A stretch of DNA of 64,000 nt, from assembly GCF_003148685.1 (NCBI RefSeq), contig NZ_QGGR01000014.1, positions 222,493 through 286,492 of the forward strand, written 5' to 3'. This document shows, in pieces, positions 60,527-64,000 of this stretch. Positions within the stretch are counted from its first letter, which is position 1; every line of letters begins with the position of its first letter. Position numbers and translations under genes: made by a program. Below the pieces are notes generated by a model that did not search any database, was not told the DNA's origin, and saw only the letters and a program-made list of their open reading frames with translations. Source of the DNA: Actinoplanes xinjiangensis (GTDB taxonomy: Bacteria; Actinomycetota; Actinomycetes; Mycobacteriales; Micromonosporaceae).

Positions 60527-61213
60527 ATGCACATCGCCAACGGGATCATCAACGGTCCCGTCTCGGCGATCTTCATTCTGATAGCGGTGGCGGGCCTGGC
60601 CGTCTGTGTCCGTCGCGCCAAGGTCGACCTCGACGACCGGCTCGCACCGATGGCGGGCCTGGTCGCGGCGTTCATCTTCGCCGTGCAGATGCTCAACTTC
60701 CAGGTGCTGCCGGGCGTCTCCGGCCACCTGCTCGGCGGCACCCTCGCGGTCATCCTGGTCGGCCCGTGGGTCGGCGCCCTCTGCGTGGCCACCGTCCTGC
60801 TGGTGCAGGCGCTGGTCTTCGCCGACGGCGGGCTCACCGCGATCGGGCTCAACATCACCAACATGGCGCTGATCGGGACCGCCGCGGCGTACCTGCTGGT
60901 CGCCCTGCTGCTGCGGGTCCTGCCCCGCACCGTCGGCTCGCTCGGCACGACCGCCCTGATCGCCTCGGTCATCGGCGTGGTGGTGGCCTCACTCGGCTTC
61001 GTCGCCGAGTACGCCCTGGGCGGCACCACCGAGCTGTCCCTCGGCGGGGTCGCCGCCACGATGGCCGGCGTGCACACCCTGATCGGCATCGGCGAGGGCC
61101 TGATCGCCGCCACCACCGTGGTCACCGTCGCCAAGGTCCGCCCCGACCTGGTCTACGCCCTGCGCGCGTTCCGTAAGCAGCCGACCGTCGCCAAGACGGG
61201 AGTCACCGCATGA
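60527..61213 (+). CDS. cbiM: ECF-type nickel/cobalt transporter substrate-binding membrane protein (NikM/CbiM)
   Basis: An integral membrane S component of 228 residues. I choose the ATG at 60527, not the one at 60509, because this family needs Met-His at the very N-terminus (MHIANGIINGPVSA), where His2 binds the metal. Further landmarks are QMLNFQVLPGVSGHLLGG and AGVHTLIGIGEGLIAA. It is followed by the small PDGLE subunit, CbiQ and CbiO. The Nur-like box upstream favours nickel; the protein alone does not decide. Confidence 0.87.
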   Translation: MHIANGIINGPVSAIFILIAVAGLAVCVRRAKVDLDDRLAPMAGLVAAFIFAVQMLNFQVLPGVSGHLLGGTLAVILVGPWVGALCVATVLLVQALVFADGGLTAIGLNITNMALIGTAAAYLLVALLLRVLPRTVGSLGTTALIASVIGVVVASLGFVAEYALGGTTELSLGGVAATMAGVHTLIGIGEGLIAATTVVTVAKVRPDLVYALRAFRKQPTVAKTGVTA

Positions 61214-61551
61214 AGAAGTTCGTGATCGCCGGCCTGTTCGTGGCCCTGCTCCTGGCCGGCGTGGTGTCCCATTTCGCCTCCGGTAGCCCCGACGGCCTCG
61301 ACCACGCCGCCCGCGAGGGCTGCACCTTCAACGCCGACGACGAGATCACCGGCGGCACCTGCATGGCTCAGCGGGAGCAGGAGCACCAGCTCGCCGACAG
61401 CCCGTTCGCCGACTACGGCATCAAGGGCATCGACAACGAGTTCCTCTCCACCGGGCTCTCCGGCGTCGCCGGGGTGCTGCTCACGTTCGCGATCGGCGGC
61501 GGCCTGTTCTGGCTGCTGCGCCGCCGCTCCCCCGCCGGTGGGACGCACTGA
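61210..61551 (+). CDS. PDGLE-domain small subunit of the ECF metal transporter (CbiN/NikN-like)
   Basis: A 113-residue protein with two membrane helices (about 4-24 and 82-104) and the SPDGLDHAA motif at about 26-34 that defines the PDGLE domain. It overlaps the NikM/CbiM gene by four bases (ATGA). In this transporter type it assists metal loading of the S component. Confidence 0.85.
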   Translation: MKKFVIAGLFVALLLAGVVSHFASGSPDGLDHAAREGCTFNADDEITGGTCMAQREQEHQLADSPFADYGIKGIDNEFLSTGLSGVAGVLLTFAIGGGLFWLLRRRSPAGGTH

Positions 61552-61552
61552 C

Positions 61553-62302
61553 GTGGAGCGCCTCTTCCTGGCCCGCGCCAGCCGGGTGCACCGGCTCGCT
61601 CCCGAGGTCAAGATCGCGGCGGTGCTGCTGTTCACGATCGTCGTCGTGATCACGCCGCGGGAGGAGTTCGCCGCCTTCGCCGGTTACGCCGTGCTCATCG
61701 CGCTGGTCGCCGCCCTGGCCCGGGTACCGGCCGGCTGGCTGCTCCAACGGTCCACGATCGAGTTGCCGTTCGTGCTGCTGGCCGTGGTGCTGCCCTTCGC
61801 CGGCCACGGTGAGCGGGTGGACTGGCTGGGCATGTCGCTGTCGATCGACGGTCTCTACGGCGCGTGGAACATCTTCGCCAAGGGCACCCTCGGTGTCCTG
61901 GCGTCGCTGCTGCTCGCCGCGACCACCACCATGCGTGACCTGATCCTCGGCCTGGACCGGCTGCGCTGCCCCACCGTGATCACCCAGATCATGACGTTCA
62001 TGCTGCGCTACGTCGACGTGCTGATCGACGACGCCCGCCGGATGCGGATCGCCCGGCTGTCCCGCGGCTACGACCCGCGGTTCCTGTGGCAGGTCAAGGC
62101 GTTCGCGGTCGGTGTCGGCGCGCTGTTCCTACGCTCCTACGAACGCGGTGAGCGCGTCTACCTGGCCATGCTGTCGCGCGGCTACGCCGGCCGGATGCCG
62201 TCGGCCGGCGACACCACGGCCCCGGCCCGCGAGTGGGCGCTCTCCTCGACCCTGCCGGTGGCGGCCGCCGGCATCGCCGTCGCCGCGGCGATCCTGGCAT
62301 GA
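61553..62302 (+). CDS. cbiQ: ECF transporter transmembrane component CbiQ/NikQ
   Basis: The T component, about 249 residues with five or six helices. The coupling region has RRMRIARLSRGYD and a later YLAMLSRGYAGRMP, the two Ala-Arg-Gly-type motifs that contact the ATPases. A GTG at 61553 directly follows the small subunit's stop; another in-frame GTG at 61538 would overlap it. It links the metal-binding membrane part to CbiO. Confidence 0.85.
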   Translation: MERLFLARASRVHRLAPEVKIAAVLLFTIVVVITPREEFAAFAGYAVLIALVAALARVPAGWLLQRSTIELPFVLLAVVLPFAGHGERVDWLGMSLSIDGLYGAWNIFAKGTLGVLASLLLAATTTMRDLILGLDRLRCPTVITQIMTFMLRYVDVLIDDARRMRIARLSRGYDPRFLWQVKAFAVGVGALFLRSYERGERVYLAMLSRGYAGRMPSAGDTTAPAREWALSSTLPVAAAGIAVAAAILA

Positions 62303-62364
62303 TCGCCGACCCGGCCGCCGGTCCTCGTCCCGGCGCGAAACGGCCGCCGTCCTAGCATGATCGG

Positions 62365-63111
<747 letters not shown>

Positions 63112-63133
63112 ACCGCGTTCGCCGGGTGATGCC

Positions 63134-63586
63134 TCAGGCCGCCCTGCTCAGCGGGACCGACTCGCGCAGGCCACTGACCAGCGCCTGCCACGTCTGCGGC
63201 CCGACCACCCCGTCGATCTCGACCGTCACGCCGCCGGCCCGGATGCTCCGCTGGAGGTCACGGATGGCCGCCTCGGTCCTGGGCCCGTAGATCCCGTCGG
63301 CGCCGTCGAGGGCGAACTCCTCCTGCAGGCCGCGCACCGCACTGCCGCGCATCCCGGGCCGGACCGGTACCAGCAGCGCGCGCCACGTGTCGGCGTCGAC
63401 GACCCCGTCGTCGGGAAGGCTCTTGGCCCGCTGCACGGCGCGCACCGCGGCGCCGGTCTCGGATCCGAAGACGCCGTCAACGGTGACCGTGTGACCGTGG
63501 GCGAGCAGCAGGTACTGCAGCGTCTGCACCGGGTGGTCGGTGGCTCCCTGCCGGGTCGTCGGCCAGGGGTTCAGGGTGGCGGTCAT
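63134..63586 (-). CDS. Peptidoglycan-binding (PG_binding_1) domain protein, two copies
   Basis: A 150-residue protein made of two peptidoglycan-binding domains (about 16-72 and 76-140). Each has the family pattern: VQTLQYLL, TVDGVFGSETGAAVRAVQ, DGVVDADTWRALL; then VRGLQEEF, GIYGPRTEAAIRDLQ, DGVVGPQTWQALV. No signal peptide or catalytic domain is present, which is odd for a cell-wall binder. It may leave the cell by another route, bind a secreted partner, or act inside. The ATG at 63586 has a G/A-rich site (GGAAGGGG) upstream. Confidence 0.8.
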   Translation of the reverse strand: MTATLNPWPTTRQGATDHPVQTLQYLLLAHGHTVTVDGVFGSETGAAVRAVQRAKSLPDDGVVDADTWRALLVPVRPGMRGSAVRGLQEEFALDGADGIYGPRTEAAIRDLQRSIRAGGVTVEIDGVVGPQTWQALVSGLRESVPLSRAA

Positions 63587-63741
63587 ACGGGGGTCCCCTT
63601 CCTCATCGTCGAGCGACGGGTTTGTGCTCCCCTCACTTTCGCTTCCCGCGCCGATGAATAAAAGGGTGAGACAGCTCTCCGCGACACTTTCGCAAGAATT
63701 GATGAGCGCTTGCTGTCTGATTCGCGAACTCCAATGGACGA

Positions 63742-63773
63742 ACCGCGCGCGAATCTGTTGATTCGCGCGCGGT
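63742..63773. terminator. 14-bp hairpin downstream of the phosphoketolase gene
   Basis: Arms 63742-63755 and 63760-63773 are perfectly complementary with a 4-nt loop (TGTT). On the minus strand it begins 46 nt beyond the stop codon of the gene at 63820-64000, so it probably ends that transcript. There is no U tract. Confidence 0.65.
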
Positions 63774-63819
63774 ATCGCTCACCTACGTGCACCCCGTAGT
63801 GGGATTTCCCACCGCCGGA

Positions 63820-64000
63820 TCAGCTCTCCGCCCAGTCCTCCAGCGACCAGTCGCGGACCTCCGGCATGTCCTCCAGGTGCTCCACCACGTACCTGTCGTG
63901 CTTCTCCAGCTGCGCCTCGCACCAGGCCTTGACTTCGCTGGCACCGGCCGGCAGCCGCCGGGCGTTGTTGATCGCGTCGATCACCAGGTGGTACCGCGAC
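63820..64000 (-). CDS. xfp: C-terminal end of a phosphoketolase-family protein (cut by window)
   Basis: Sixty in-frame codons, starting SRYHLVIDAINNARRLP and ending EHLEDMPEVRDWSLEDWAES before the TGA at 63820-63822. The HLVIDAI start and the EDMPEVRDW end fit the C-terminus of xylulose-5-phosphate/fructose-6-phosphate phosphoketolase, which makes acetyl phosphate from sugar phosphates. The catalytic domains lie outside the window, so the call rests on this tail only. Confidence 0.65.
   Translation of the reverse strand, partial: SRYHLVIDAINNARRLPAGASEVKAWCEAQLEKHDRYVVEHLEDMPEVRDWSLEDWAES

Noticed and set aside
63583..63792. A 69-codon minus-strand frame upstream of the peptidoglycan-binding gene
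   Set aside because: It overlaps the promoter region and the hairpin at 63742-63773, and its sequence has no domain features.

Overview
The window is very GC-rich DNA with actinobacterial codon use, dense and largely non-redundant gene packing, and many GTG starts and ATGA/TGATG translational couplings. The combination of a chemoreceptor, several soluble multi-domain histidine kinases, a large Ser/Thr kinase, a DUF3618/Holin-X pair and a DevRS system points to a soil or plant-associated actinomycete, most likely Micromonosporaceae (Actinoplanes-like). The genus is inferred from gene content, not from a search. No rRNA, tRNA, IS element, prophage or CRISPR array was recognised.

Layout. 1-3.5 kb: a GH3 glycosidase cut by the window edge, then a GAF-PP2C phosphatase with an apparent frameshift. 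3.6-25.7 kb: a polyamine/GABA island interrupted by other genes. It holds two gamma-aminobutyraldehyde dehydrogenases, GabT, two further class-III aminotransferases, a DadA/PuuB-like oxidoreductase, an Lrp regulator, a PotABCD importer, MmsA and a divergent MocR regulator. Inside it sit a kinase/receiver pair, a gamma-glutamylcyclotransferase fold protein, a duplicated-domain protein and a secreted, membrane-anchored protein with a predicted PD-(D/E)XK nuclease-like domain. 26-38 kb: a Ser/Thr kinase with a long repetitive linker, a MacB-type ABC exporter divergent from a NarL-type two-component system, and a Holin-X/DUF3618 pair. 38-44.7 kb: a 42-nt minisatellite followed by a rhamnose ABC importer and rhamnose isomerase operon. 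44.7-52.1 kb: signalling genes (HPt, receiver with degenerate HD output, GAF kinase, chemoreceptor, STAS and RsbW-like proteins, REC-PAS-GAF kinase). 52.1-64 kb: pyruvate formate-lyase and its activase, a CocE-type hydrolase, DevR/DevS, an Acg-like nitroreductase, a nickel/cobalt ECF transporter, a peptidoglycan-binding protein and the 3' end of a probable phosphoketolase.

How it fits together. The polyamine genes would import putrescine-type amines, transaminate or oxidise them to aminobutyraldehyde, oxidise that to GABA, and send GABA to succinate semialdehyde. Two of the transcription units share a 40-nt promoter element with identical spacing. The right-hand end looks like a low-oxygen module: PFL, a DevRS pair that appears to regulate itself and a nitroreductase through a shared 14-bp box, a nickel importer under a Nur-like box, and phosphoketolase.

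Non-coding features include two related perfect hairpins between convergent genes that differ by compensatory base pairs, a shared 3'-flank motif behind two genes, several families of short tandem repeats, and a 14-codon micro-ORF coupled at both ends inside the rhamnose operon.
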